NCBI GenBank assembly: GCA_007131045.1
Contig: SLRI01000478.1
Location: forward strand, 1 to 20,366
Reading direction: 5' to 3'
Source of the DNA: Rhodospirillales bacterium
Lineage (GTDB): Bacteria; Pseudomonadota; Alphaproteobacteria; Geminicoccales; Geminicoccaceae
DNA length: 20,366 bases
In this document: positions 13,640-20,366 of the stretch, in pieces
Layout of the letters: each line of letters begins with the position of its first letter
Numbering within the stretch: position 1 is the stretch's first letter
Program-made: the position numbers and the translations under genes
Notes under the pieces: model-generated
The model's input: only the letters and a program-made list of their open reading frames with translations
Database searches by the model: none
What the model was told of the DNA's origin: nothing

Positions 13640-15235
13640 TCAGCCGTCCTGTTCCATCCAGACATTGGACATCCGCGGGATGCGGAAGGGGACGAAGTTG
13701 CTCACGTTCGAGCGCACGGCCTGGTTCTTGGTGAGCCAGCCGAACGGCAAGGCGAGACCGTGCTCCATGACGATCTCCTGGGTCCGGGCGAAGGCCTCCG
13801 CGCGCTCCTCGAAGGTGGGCGCGTTCATCATGGTGCTGTACGCCTCGTTGAACGCCTCGTCCATGTTCTCTTCGGGGTTCGACATCGCATAGATCGGCTG
13901 CGGCGGTGCGAGGAACTTGAACACGGCGAGGTAGCCGAGCGACGTGTTGGTGCCCCAGCCGGTGAAGTGGTAGTTCCAGGCGTCGGGGTTGTTGTCGCGG
14001 GTCGCCAGCGTCGCCGGCCAGTCCTGCACCTCGACGCGGACGTTCATGCCGATGTCCTGGAGTTGTTCCGCCATCACCAGTGCTGCGTTGTACATGGTGT
14101 TGTAGTCGCGGTTGGTGAGCAGCACGAGCTCCTCGCCGGCATAGCCGGCCTCATCGAGTAGGGCCTTGGCCTTGTCCTGGTCGTTGACGTTGAAGAAGTC
14201 GTTGCCGCGGTCGGAGTAGACCACCCGGTCCGCGGTCTGGAAGCCGAAGTTGGTGTTGTAGGCCCCGTCGGTGGCGACGAGCATGATCTCGTCCATGTCG
14301 AGGGCCGTCGCGATCGCCTGGCGGACCAGCTTGTTGTCGGTCGGCGCCTTCTCGAAATTGGGCGTGGCGATGTGGATCCAGAAGTTCTCGTAAGGCACGA
14401 TCTCGATCGCCGCGTTTGCGGCCAGACGGTCGACGCTGGCCTGCGGCACGTCCTCGACCGCGTCGAGCTCGCCCGTCTCGAGGCCGGCGACGCGCGAGCC
14501 CGGCTCGGTCACGATGCGGAACGTCACGGTATCGACGCAGGCGACCTTGTAGCCGCCGAAGCCGGTCCGGTCGTCGAACGCCTCGTTGGATTGGTAGTCC
14601 TCGAACCGCCGCAGCTTGACGTGGCTGTCGGCGATGAACTCGACGAACTCGAACGGCCCGGTGCCGACCGGCTCCATCTGCAATGGATCGGCGCCGGCGT
14701 TCGCCGCCGGGACGATGACGATCGGCACGCTGAAGGAGCTCAAATCCTCGAGGAACGTCGGCTGCGCCTGCGACATGTGGATGACGAAGGTCAAATCGTC
14801 CGGCGTCTCCCAGCGCTCCACGTTGGCGAGGATGACGCGCTCGACGCCGAGCTTCTTGTAGCGCTCGAAGGAGGCCGCAACATCCTCGGAGGTCATCGCA
14901 CTGCCGTCGTGGAAGGTGATGCCGTCGCGCAGCGTGAAGGTATGGGTCATGCCGTCGTCGGAGGTCTCGACCGCTTCGGCGAGCTCCAGGATCGGATTGT
15001 TGGTCTCGTCACGCGTCATCAGCGATTCGAAAATGTGCATCGCGATGTTGCGGGTGGAGATCGTCGAGCTCGCGTGCATGTCGAGGCTGTTGACCTTCGC
15101 CTCCTGCCCGAAGACGAGGTCGCCACCCGTCACCGGGCATTCGAACCGGTCCGCCAGAGCCGGGCCGGCCGCCAACAGCAGGCACGCCATGCCGAGCCCA
15201 ACGACCCGGATCCGTCGCGCGTTAAGTGAAGTCAT
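13640..15235 (-). CDS. Periplasmic substrate-binding protein of the oligopeptide type (SBP family 5, DppA-like)
   Basis: 531 residues. A Sec signal peptide is visible: Arg-rich start, hydrophobic VVGLGMACLLLAAGPALA, probable cleavage after ALA near residue 28. Family features include LVFGQEAKVNSLDMH, IFESLMTRDE, HTFTLRDGITFHDGSAMTSEDV and AVEDVPQASVDRL. It captures the substrate in the periplasm and delivers it to the DppB/C-like channel. A very strong SD (GGAGGGGGG) just before the ATG fits the high expression such proteins need. Binding specificity in this family (peptides, opines, sugars, nickel, glutathione) cannot be read by eye. It lies 122 bases after the aldolase gene in the same direction. 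Confidence 0.92.
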   Translation of the reverse strand: MTSLNARRIRVVGLGMACLLLAAGPALADRFECPVTGGDLVFGQEAKVNSLDMHASSTISTRNIAMHIFESLMTRDETNNPILELAEAVETSDDGMTHTFTLRDGITFHDGSAMTSEDVAASFERYKKLGVERVILANVERWETPDDLTFVIHMSQAQPTFLEDLSSFSVPIVIVPAANAGADPLQMEPVGTGPFEFVEFIADSHVKLRRFEDYQSNEAFDDRTGFGGYKVACVDTVTFRIVTEPGSRVAGLETGELDAVEDVPQASVDRLAANAAIEIVPYENFWIHIATPNFEKAPTDNKLVRQAIATALDMDEIMLVATDGAYNTNFGFQTADRVVYSDRGNDFFNVNDQDKAKALLDEAGYAGEELVLLTNRDYNTMYNAALVMAEQLQDIGMNVRVEVQDWPATLATRDNNPDAWNYHFTGWGTNTSLGYLAVFKFLAPPQPIYAMSNPEENMDEAFNEAYSTMMNAPTFEERAEAFARTQEIVMEHGLALPFGWLTKNQAVRSNVSNFVPFRIPRMSNVWMEQDG

Positions 15236-15250
15236 CGCCCCCCTCCATCG

Positions 15251-15267
15251 GTTGATCTGCAGTCAAC
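15251..15267. promoter_or_regulatory. Inverted repeat in the 5' region of the binding-protein gene
   Basis: GTTGA and TCAAC arms flank seven bases (TCTGCAG), ending 15 bases before the binding-protein ATG and next to its SD. It could be an operator or mRNA element. The 122-base gap is the widest in the operon, so an internal promoter is possible; only weak -35/-10-like matches are seen. Confidence 0.3.
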
Positions 15268-15357
15268 AAGGTCGAGTGTCTACGGGCCAGCAGTCTTTGG
15301 CAAGCCAGTAGAGCAGGAAATGTGCCACGCTTGGCGATGCCGCCCGGCGGCTGGCAC

Positions 15358-16416
15358 TCAGGCACTGAACGCAGCCGCGGCGCCGCTGGAAGCGGCGGCG
15401 GTGCCCATGACTTCGGCAACCCGGTCGATCTCCGTGCTCGTCGTCGAAAAGGCCGGCACCATCCGGATCTCGCCGCCTCCGCGGTCGTAGAAGCCGATGC
15501 CGGCGGCCTGCAACCCGTCCTGGATGGACGGGTCGAGCCGCAGGAAGAGCTCGTTGATCTCGACCGGATGGAGCAGTGCCACGCCGTCGATCCGGCCGAT
15601 GGCCGCCGCGAGCCGGGCGGCCATGGCGTTGGCGTGGCGGGCGAGGTCGAGCCACAGCCCGCCCGCGAGATATGCCTCGAGCTGGGCCGAGACGAAGCGC
15701 ATTTTGGAGAGAACCTGCCCGGTCTTGCGCGCGCGATAGCGCAGCGCTTCGGCGAGCTCGGTGTCGAAGACCACGACGGCCTCGGCGGCGAGCGCCCCGT
15801 TCTTGGTGGCGCCGAAGGACAGAACATCGATCCCGCGGCGCCAAGTGGCGTCCGCCGGCGCGCAGCCGAGTGCCGCGACCGCGTTGGCGAAGCGAGCGCC
15901 ATCCATGTGCAGGCGCACCCCGTGCCCGCGCGCGATGTCGGCGAGCTCGGCGATCGCGTCCAGCGAGTACACGGTGCCGCGCTCGGTGCCTTGCGTCAGC
16001 GAGAGGACCTTCGGCGGCGCCACCGAGGTGCCGGCTTGCGCGACACCCTGCAGGTAGTCCTGGAGCGCCTCGGGCTGCAGGCGACCGTCGTGGTGGCCGA
16101 GCGGCAGGATCTTCGCTCCGCCCGTGAACATCTCGCCGGCGCCGCACTCGCTGTCGTGGATGTGTGCTGTCCCGCTGCACAGCACGGCCCCCCAGGAGGG
16201 GGCGAGAAGCGAAAGCGCAAGGGCGTTGGTCGCGGTGCCGGTCAAGGTCGGCTGCACGAAGCAGTCGCACTCGAAGACCTCTCGGAAGTGGCCCTGCAGC
16301 CGGCGGGTCCACTCGTCCGCGCCGTAGCTGCGGGCGGTTCCGACGGCCGCCTTCACCACCGCCTCCAGGATCTTCGGGGCAGCACCGGCGACGTTGTCGC
16401 TCCGCAGGTCGACCAT
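15358..16416 (-). CDS. Threonine-aldolase-like PLP lyase (beta-eliminating lyase family)
   Basis: 352 residues beginning MVDLRSDNVAG, the usual opening of low-specificity threonine aldolases. Seen: YGADEWTRRLQ, the PLP-stacking-loop region GTATNALAL, HIHDSECGAGE, VLSLTQGTERGTVY, LHMDGARFANA with the PLP-binding Asp, and LSFGATKNGALAAEAVV with the Schiff-base Lys. The family cleaves beta-hydroxy-alpha-amino acids to glycine plus an aldehyde, or the reverse. The start overlaps the stop of the enolase-superfamily gene as TGATG, so the two are coupled. Within this cluster it could cleave or epimerise a hydroxy-amino acid product; that is inference. Confidence 0.9.
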   Translation of the reverse strand: MVDLRSDNVAGAAPKILEAVVKAAVGTARSYGADEWTRRLQGHFREVFECDCFVQPTLTGTATNALALSLLAPSWGAVLCSGTAHIHDSECGAGEMFTGGAKILPLGHHDGRLQPEALQDYLQGVAQAGTSVAPPKVLSLTQGTERGTVYSLDAIAELADIARGHGVRLHMDGARFANAVAALGCAPADATWRRGIDVLSFGATKNGALAAEAVVVFDTELAEALRYRARKTGQVLSKMRFVSAQLEAYLAGGLWLDLARHANAMAARLAAAIGRIDGVALLHPVEINELFLRLDPSIQDGLQAAGIGFYDRGGGEIRMVPAFSTTSTEIDRVAEVMGTAAASSGAAAAFSA

Positions 16417-17534
16417 CAGACCGCCACCCGGTAGCGCTGCACGGCTTCCTCGTTCAGCTCGACGCCGAGGCCCGGCCCGTCCGGCATCGCGACGAGCCCG
16501 TCGATGGGCCGGAACGGCGCGGCGGCGAGCTCGCGGCGCAGCGGGTTGTCGGTCGCGTTGAACTCGAGGTAGGGCGCCTCGCGCGCCACCGCCAGGACGT
16601 GCAGCGTGGCGGCGATCAGGATGTCCGCCGACCAGCAGTGCGGGATCACGCGCACCCCGCGCGCCTCGGCGTGGGCCAGGATTCGCAGCGTCTCGGTGAT
16701 GCCGCCGACACGCGCCACGTCCGGCTGGATGATTCGAAGGCCGCCCCGGTCCATGAGGTCGAGATAGGGCTGCAGCATCGTCTCCTTCTCGCCGGTGGCG
16801 ATGGGCGTCGGCGACACCGCCGTCAGCCGCGAGAAGCCGGCGAGATCGTCCGGGTCGAGCGGCTCCTCGAGGAAGTAGACGCCATGGTCGGCGAGGCCGC
16901 GGCCGAGATAGATCGCATCCTCGAGCGGGGCGGCGAAGCCGAGGTCGATCATGATGTCGACGTCGTCGCCCACCGTGCCGCGGAGCTCGGCGACCGTCTG
17001 CACCGTCTGGCGCACATTCCCGCCGAGCCCACCCCAGCCGAACTTCATCGCGCGAAAGCCGTTCGCCGCGTGCTTCTGCGCCAGCTCCTTGAGCGCACCC
17101 GGATCGCCGGGGTCGAGATCGCTGGCATAGGCGGGGACCTTTCGCCGGCGGGCGCCGCCGAGGAGGCGCCACACGGGCTGGCCGAGCGACTTCCCGAGGA
17201 TGTCCCAAAGCGCCATGTCGATGCCGGAGAGGACATGGATGGCCAGCCCGCGCCGTCCGTAGCTCTGGGTCTTCCTGTAGAGCTTGTCCCACAGGCGGTT
17301 GATGTCGCGCGGGTCCTCGCCGACGAGCAGCCGGCCCATGCCCGAGGCGGAGACCGACATCAGCGGCGCCTCGATGACCGCTTTCGCCGCCGGGGCGTTA
17401 GTGTGGACCTCGCCGACGCCGGTGATGCCCTCGTCGGTGTGGATCTTGACGACCAAAAGGTCCTGACAGCCGTCGCCGATCTCGCGTATCTGGGGCAGGC
17501 TGAGTAGGATAGTTTCGACGTCGGTGATTTTCAT
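16416..17534 (-). CDS. Enolase-superfamily enzyme (mandelate racemase/muconate lactonizing family)
   Basis: 372 residues from the ATG at 17534. The capping domain is MKITDVETILLSL through GIDMALWDILGKSLGQPVW. In the barrel, MKFGWGG supplies one Lys, IMIDLG an Asp, FLEEPL a Glu and ATGEKE a Glu as Mg ligands; QPDVARVGG (Asp) and VIPHCW (His) give the His-Asp dyad on the other face. The classical KxK motif is KFG here, so the second Lys is missing, as in several acid-sugar-dehydratase-like branches. Expected chemistry is Mg-assisted proton abstraction next to a carboxylate, giving dehydration or epimerisation. It is the first gene of the minus-strand operon. A 42-base gap separates its start from the divergent dehydrogenase. 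Confidence 0.92.
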   Translation of the reverse strand: MKITDVETILLSLPQIREIGDGCQDLLVVKIHTDEGITGVGEVHTNAPAAKAVIEAPLMSVSASGMGRLLVGEDPRDINRLWDKLYRKTQSYGRRGLAIHVLSGIDMALWDILGKSLGQPVWRLLGGARRRKVPAYASDLDPGDPGALKELAQKHAANGFRAMKFGWGGLGGNVRQTVQTVAELRGTVGDDVDIMIDLGFAAPLEDAIYLGRGLADHGVYFLEEPLDPDDLAGFSRLTAVSPTPIATGEKETMLQPYLDLMDRGGLRIIQPDVARVGGITETLRILAHAEARGVRVIPHCWSADILIAATLHVLAVAREAPYLEFNATDNPLRRELAAAPFRPIDGLVAMPDGPGLGVELNEEAVQRYRVAV

Positions 17535-17576
17535 CGGCTCGTTCTCGTCGGCGACGGGTGAGGGGGAGACCGCTCG
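17535..17576. promoter_or_regulatory. Minimal divergent region of the main operon
   Basis: Only 42 bases separate the starts of the enolase-superfamily gene and the D-2-hydroxyacid dehydrogenase gene. Most is taken up by SD elements, AGGGGGAG at 17561-17568 for the plus strand and GAGAACGAG-like for the minus strand. Promoters must extend into the opposite coding regions or lie further away. Confidence 0.45.
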
Positions 17577-18518
17577 ATGGATGAGGTGCTGGCGTCGGGC
17601 CGGACGACATCTGAACACTGGATGGACCGCCTTGGCGAGCACTTTTCGCTCCACCGGATCGGCGCGGACGCCGACCCGTCCCTGGTTTTGTCGCGTGCCG
17701 GGCCGACAGTTCGGGCGCTGGCGAGCGGCGGCGGCTTTCGGATCGACGAGGCGATCCTCGCCCGGCTGCCGAAGCTCGGCATCATCGTGGTCACTGGCGC
17801 TGGCTTCGACCACGTCGACATGGCTGCCGTTCGGGCGCGCGGGATCGGCCTCTGCAACGCGCGCGGTGCGACGGACGCCTGCGTCGCCGACATGGCGATG
17901 GGGCTCTATCTCGCCGTGTGCCGGGAAATCGTCGAGAACGATCGCTTCCTGCGCAGCGGTGCCTGGCTTTCGAGGCGGCCGCGCCTCGCGCGCCGGGCGA
18001 GCGGCCGGACGGCGGGGATCTGGGGACTCGGCGGCATCGGCCGTGCCATCGCCGCGCGGGCGGTCGGCTTCTCGATGCCGGTGCACTACTGCACGAGGCG
18101 GCCGCGGCCGGACGTTCCCTATCGCCACCACGCGCATCTCGCCGACCTCGCCGCCGCCGTCGACGTGCTGTTCTGCGCCGTCCCGGCGACGCCTGAGACC
18201 ACGGGCGCCGTCGACGCCACCGTCTTGGAGAGGCTCGGGCCGTCGGGCATCCTCGTCAATGTCGGCCGCGGCAGGGTCGTGAACCAGCCGCAGCTCGTCG
18301 AGGCGCTGCGGTCCAAGACGATCGCCGGTGCGGGCCTCGACGTCTTCCCCGACGAGCCGTGCGCGCCGGCGGAACTCGCGGCGCTCAAGAACGTCGTCCT
18401 GACCCCGCACGTGGCGGGCTCGACGCATGAGACATGGGACGATGTCGTCGCCACCTTGTGCGCCAATATCGACCTCTTCCTGCGCGAAGGGCGATACCTG
18501 ACGCCGGTGCCGGCCTGA
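17577..18518 (+). CDS. NAD(P)-dependent D-2-hydroxyacid dehydrogenase
   Basis: 313 residues. The Rossmann motif is GIWGLGGIGRAIAARAVGF, followed by FCAVPATPET, NVGRGRVV with the catalytic Arg, GLDVFPDEP with the Glu and TPHVAGST with the His, the catalytic triad of the family. Such enzymes interconvert 2-oxo acids and D-2-hydroxy acids (glyoxylate/hydroxypyruvate reductase-like). The coenzyme-choice region after the glycine motif reads CTRRPRP, and Arg residues there favour NADP(H); that is inference. An excellent SD (AGGGGGAG, eight bases before ATG) supports the start. It is divergent from the main operon and converges on the class IV aminotransferase, six bases between stops. It may act on 2-oxo acids made by the aminotransferases. 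Confidence 0.92.
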   Translation: MDEVLASGRTTSEHWMDRLGEHFSLHRIGADADPSLVLSRAGPTVRALASGGGFRIDEAILARLPKLGIIVVTGAGFDHVDMAAVRARGIGLCNARGATDACVADMAMGLYLAVCREIVENDRFLRSGAWLSRRPRLARRASGRTAGIWGLGGIGRAIAARAVGFSMPVHYCTRRPRPDVPYRHHAHLADLAAAVDVLFCAVPATPETTGAVDATVLERLGPSGILVNVGRGRVVNQPQLVEALRSKTIAGAGLDVFPDEPCAPAELAALKNVVLTPHVAGSTHETWDDVVATLCANIDLFLREGRYLTPVPA

Positions 18519-18524
18519 GGCGCC

Positions 18525-19439
18525 TCAGCCTTCCCAGACCGCGGTCAGCCAGTCCCGGAACGCGGGATCGTCGCCGCGGACGATGGCGAAATAGCGCTCC
18601 TGCAGTGCGCGCGTGATCGGGCCGGGGCCGCCGTCGCCGACCGGCAGGCGATCCACCGAGAGGATGGGCAGGATCTCCTGCCCCGAGCCGCAGAGGAAGG
18701 CCTCCTCGGCCGCGTAGAGTTCCGACCGGTCGACCCGCCGCTCCACCGCCGGGCGGCCGGTCAGCTCCTCGGCGAGCCGCAGAACCGTGTCGCGGGTGAT
18801 GCTCTCCAGGATGTCGCTGCCGACATCGGGCGTCACGAGGCGGCCGTCCCGCACCAGGAAGACGCAGGCGCCCGAGGCTTCCGAGAGCTTGCCGTCCGCG
18901 GTCAGCATCAACACACCGTCGAACCCACTATCGAACGCATCGATCTCGGCGGCGCGATTGTTGACGTAGTTGCCGGTGCACTTCACCCGCGGCGGCAAGG
19001 CACTGTCGGCGATGCGCAGCCAGCTCGACACGGCGACGTGCGCACCGCCGCCGACGCCACGCGACGGCCGCGGCAGGGCACCCGCGATCAGCCCCACCGG
19101 CCCCCTCTGGTGCAGGGCATCGTCGCCACCGAGATAGGCGATGACGCGGATGTGGACGTCCTCGCGCAGCTCGTTCGCCCGTAGCATTGCGGTCGTCGCG
19201 TGCTCGATCTCACTGGCGGAGATGATCGCCTCGTACCGCATCACCTTCATGCCGAAGCGCAGGCGCTCGATGTGCTCGCCGAGGCGAAACACGAGAAGGT
19301 TGCCGCTTGCGCTCCGATACCCGCGCAGACCTTCAAAGACGCCGCACCCGTACTTCACCACACCCGAAAAGGCATGGATATTCGCGTCGCTGTACGGAAC
19401 GATGGATCCGTCGAGGTACATGAACGGCGATGTCGGCAT
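18525..19439 (-). CDS. Class IV PLP aminotransferase, branched-chain amino acid aminotransferase-like
   Basis: 304 residues from the ATG at 19439, with GGGAAG seven bases upstream; the frame's earlier ATG (19544) would add 35 unconserved residues. Seen: MYLDGSIVPYSDANIHAFSG and YGCGVFEGLRGYRS at the N-terminus, HIERL, VKCTGNYVNN with the Schiff-base Lys, EASGACVFLV, and AAEEAFLCGSGQEILPI near the end, all typical of IlvE-type fold IV enzymes. The usual role is reversible transamination of Leu/Ile/Val with 2-oxoglutarate. Fold IV also includes D-amino acid and (R)-amine transaminases, so a specialised substrate is possible in this cluster. Confidence 0.9.
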   Translation of the reverse strand: MPTSPFMYLDGSIVPYSDANIHAFSGVVKYGCGVFEGLRGYRSASGNLLVFRLGEHIERLRFGMKVMRYEAIISASEIEHATTAMLRANELREDVHIRVIAYLGGDDALHQRGPVGLIAGALPRPSRGVGGGAHVAVSSWLRIADSALPPRVKCTGNYVNNRAAEIDAFDSGFDGVLMLTADGKLSEASGACVFLVRDGRLVTPDVGSDILESITRDTVLRLAEELTGRPAVERRVDRSELYAAEEAFLCGSGQEILPILSVDRLPVGDGGPGPITRALQERYFAIVRGDDPAFRDWLTAVWEG

Positions 19440-19630
19440 ATCTGACTTCCCTGAAGAAAAGTTCTGCCGCGGCGGGCCTTTCGGTGGATCGGCTGGTTTC
19501 GGGCTGCCACCACTCGCCAGTTCGCGCCCGTTCCGTGGCGGCACGATAGCACACGCGCGCGCTCGTGGTCCCGGGGGCGTCGCGGCGGCCGTCGCGCGCC
19601 GGGGGCGACGTTAGGAAGATCTTTTGCCGT
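19440..19630. other. Upstream region of the class IV aminotransferase; no gene seen
   Basis: About 190 bases without a supported gene. A GC-rich stretch at 19548-19610 is full of CGCG and GGGGGCG runs. A TATCGT-like -10 element on the minus strand (around 19547-19552) might serve the aminotransferase, but no good -35 element accompanies it. Confidence 0.3.
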
Positions 19631-19795
19631 TTACCAGCCGAAGTACACAGCGGTCCGTTCGGGATCATCCGATCCCGCCGAGCAAAGCACTGTAACAGCC
19701 TCCCGGTCGATCAAGAGCAGGGCACTTCCCAGCTCGACATCAGCAACACGACGCTGGGTTTCGGCTAATGAAAGATGCTTGCATTCGACCGCCCA
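19631..19795 (-). pseudogene. Unidentified C-terminal protein fragment
   Basis: On the minus strand an open stretch of about 50 residues ends at TAA 19631-19633: FWAVECKHLSLAETQRRV, DVELGSALLLIDREAVTVL and a final AVYFGW. Its composition is protein-like and lower in Arg/Pro than typical shadow frames here, but I do not recognise the family. It begins where the IS701-type homology ends, in a different frame, and has no start codon of its own. It is probably the 3' end of a gene cut by the transposon event. Confidence 0.35.
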
Positions 19796-20120
19796 GAAAG
19801 CCACGCCAGCCGCGGCCCTCGTAGTGGTTGAGGCCGAGTTCCTGCTCGAGTTCCAGCCAATCTTGCTGCGGCTTGGCGCGTTCGATGCGCCAGCGCAGCT
19901 TGGCGAGATGGACGAGATGTTCGAGCGGTGTGTCGGCGGGGACATTGGCGAACCAGATCCTGGTAGGTTCGGCTTCACCGTCAGGCCATTCGGCGAGCAC
20001 GGTCAGCTCTGGCCATGGCTCGCTGCGCCAAGAGTCCCGCTGCGGGGCTGTGCGGACCCCGCACCCCACGAGATGGGCCGGGCGGATGCGGGCATGCGTG
20101 AAACGCGACACGCGTTCGCC
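19795..20120 (-). mobile_element. IS701-type transposase fragment
   Basis: Minus-strand sequence SRFTHARIRPAH, SEPWPELTVLAEWPDGEAEP, NVPADTPLEHLVHLAKLRWRIER and ELGLNHYEGRGWRGF matches the C-terminal catalytic region of IS701-family DDE transposases. Those normally read KLRWRIERDYQELKxELGLxHYEGRGWRGFHHH. Here the DYQELK part is replaced by AKPQQDWLELEQ, and after WRGF the family sequence stops. It lacks the N-terminal two thirds and the end, so it is dead. It is fused in frame to IS1380-like sequence on its N-terminal side. Confidence 0.65.
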
Positions 20121-20243
20121 TTTGGTGCCGGCGAGGCCGAAGACGTAGCGGACCAGGTGGCGCTCGAGCCAAGCCATTGCTTCGTTGCGGGCATAGTGGC
20201 TGTCACCGCGGATCACGATTTCCACCTTCGGCCAGCGGCGGCG
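20120..20243 (-). mobile_element. IS1380-type transposase fragment
   Basis: Minus-strand IRRRWPKVEIVIRGDSHYAR followed by NEAMAWLERHLVRYVFGLAG resembles the RGDSxxxR region of IS1380-family transposases, which carries a catalytic Asp. Only about 40 residues remain. One side joins IS701-like sequence near 20120 and the other joins the tape-measure-like frame near 20240. No terminal inverted repeats were recognised. Confidence 0.6.
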
Positions 20244-20366
20244 GATCTACGACGAGAAGGCGGCCCGCGAGGCGCTCGCCGAGGTGATGCGTGAGGAGGA
20301 GCGGCTGCGCGAGGCCGGGCGACAGCTCACCGAGCAGCTACGCACGCCGACCGAGGCCTATGCCGC
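20236..20366 (+). CDS. Probable phage tail tape-measure protein, partial
   Basis: The plus frame stays open to the end of the window and reads RRRIYDEKAAREALAEVM, then LREAGRQLTEQLRTPTEAYA. The charged coiled-coil character and the xLRTPxExYA pattern recur in tape-measure proteins of alphaproteobacterial siphophages, which set tail length. Its 5' end is lost where the IS1380-like fragment begins (shared CGGCGGCGG bases make the exact junction ambiguous). It is on the same strand as the terminase genes far to the left. The piece is only about 43 residues, so the assignment is moderate. Confidence 0.5.

Noticed and set aside
12396..13892. 498-codon plus-strand open frame antisense to the permease genes
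   Set aside because: Asp/Arg/His-rich shadow opposite two certain permease genes and the end of the binding-protein gene.
17535..18428. Upstream extension of the enolase-superfamily frame across the dehydrogenase gene
   Set aside because: The extension is antisense to the dehydrogenase and lacks enolase homology; MKITDVE at 17534 is the normal family start.
1..20366. CRISPR array, tRNA or rRNA genes, riboswitch
   Set aside because: No regularly spaced repeats, no recognisable T-arm/anticodon architecture and no conserved riboswitch core were seen by eye; a covariance-model scan would be needed to exclude small RNAs.

Overview
The window is GC-rich DNA with the gene density, GTG/ATGA start-stop coupling and gene content of an alphaproteobacterium (Rhodospirillales, Geminicoccales or Hyphomicrobiales-like; the order is a guess). 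It is a mosaic of four kinds of material. No rRNA, tRNA or CRISPR array was seen.

Left edge (1-630): the C-terminal part of a DMSO-reductase-family molybdopterin oxidoreductase. Its conserved sequence stops near base 525 and a non-homologous tail follows. Next (about 526-3379) is a phage-like segment: a minus-strand DUF6900-type small gene, a terminase small subunit, a 35-residue membrane peptide, and a GpA-type terminase large subunit. The large subunit carries a LAGLIDADG intein in its ATPase motif. The intein lacks a nucleophilic first residue and has the Trp/Cys/Thr triplet of class 3 inteins. An in-frame TAG followed at once by ATG divides it. The terminase ends abruptly near 3358.

Middle (about 3400-19440): a coherent metabolic island. 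Minus-strand remains of an ATP-NAD kinase follow a class III (glutamate-1-semialdehyde aminomutase-like) aminotransferase. Divergent from it are a large dimethylformamidase-beta-like amidohydrolase and a creatininase-family amidohydrolase. Facing these is a probable eight-gene minus-strand operon, in transcription order: enolase-superfamily enzyme, threonine-aldolase-like lyase, periplasmic oligopeptide-type binding protein, two permeases, two ATPases, and a DoeB-like deacylase. Just 42 bp upstream of it, divergently, lies a D-2-hydroxyacid dehydrogenase, which converges with a branched-chain-type class IV aminotransferase. The likely logic is import of an amide or peptide-like compound, hydrolysis of C-N bonds by several amidohydrolases, and processing of the amino/hydroxy acid products by PLP enzymes, the enolase-fold enzyme and the dehydrogenase. 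The substrate is not readable from sequence. No regulator is present.

Right edge (about 19600-20366): short fragments end to end: an unidentified C-terminal piece, an IS701-type transposase fragment fused in frame to an IS1380-type fragment, then the start of a plus-strand coding piece resembling a phage tail tape-measure protein. Terminase and tape-measure pieces are collinear, so the island appears to sit inside, or replace, the morphogenesis region of a prophage, unless the contig is misassembled. Raw reads should settle that first.
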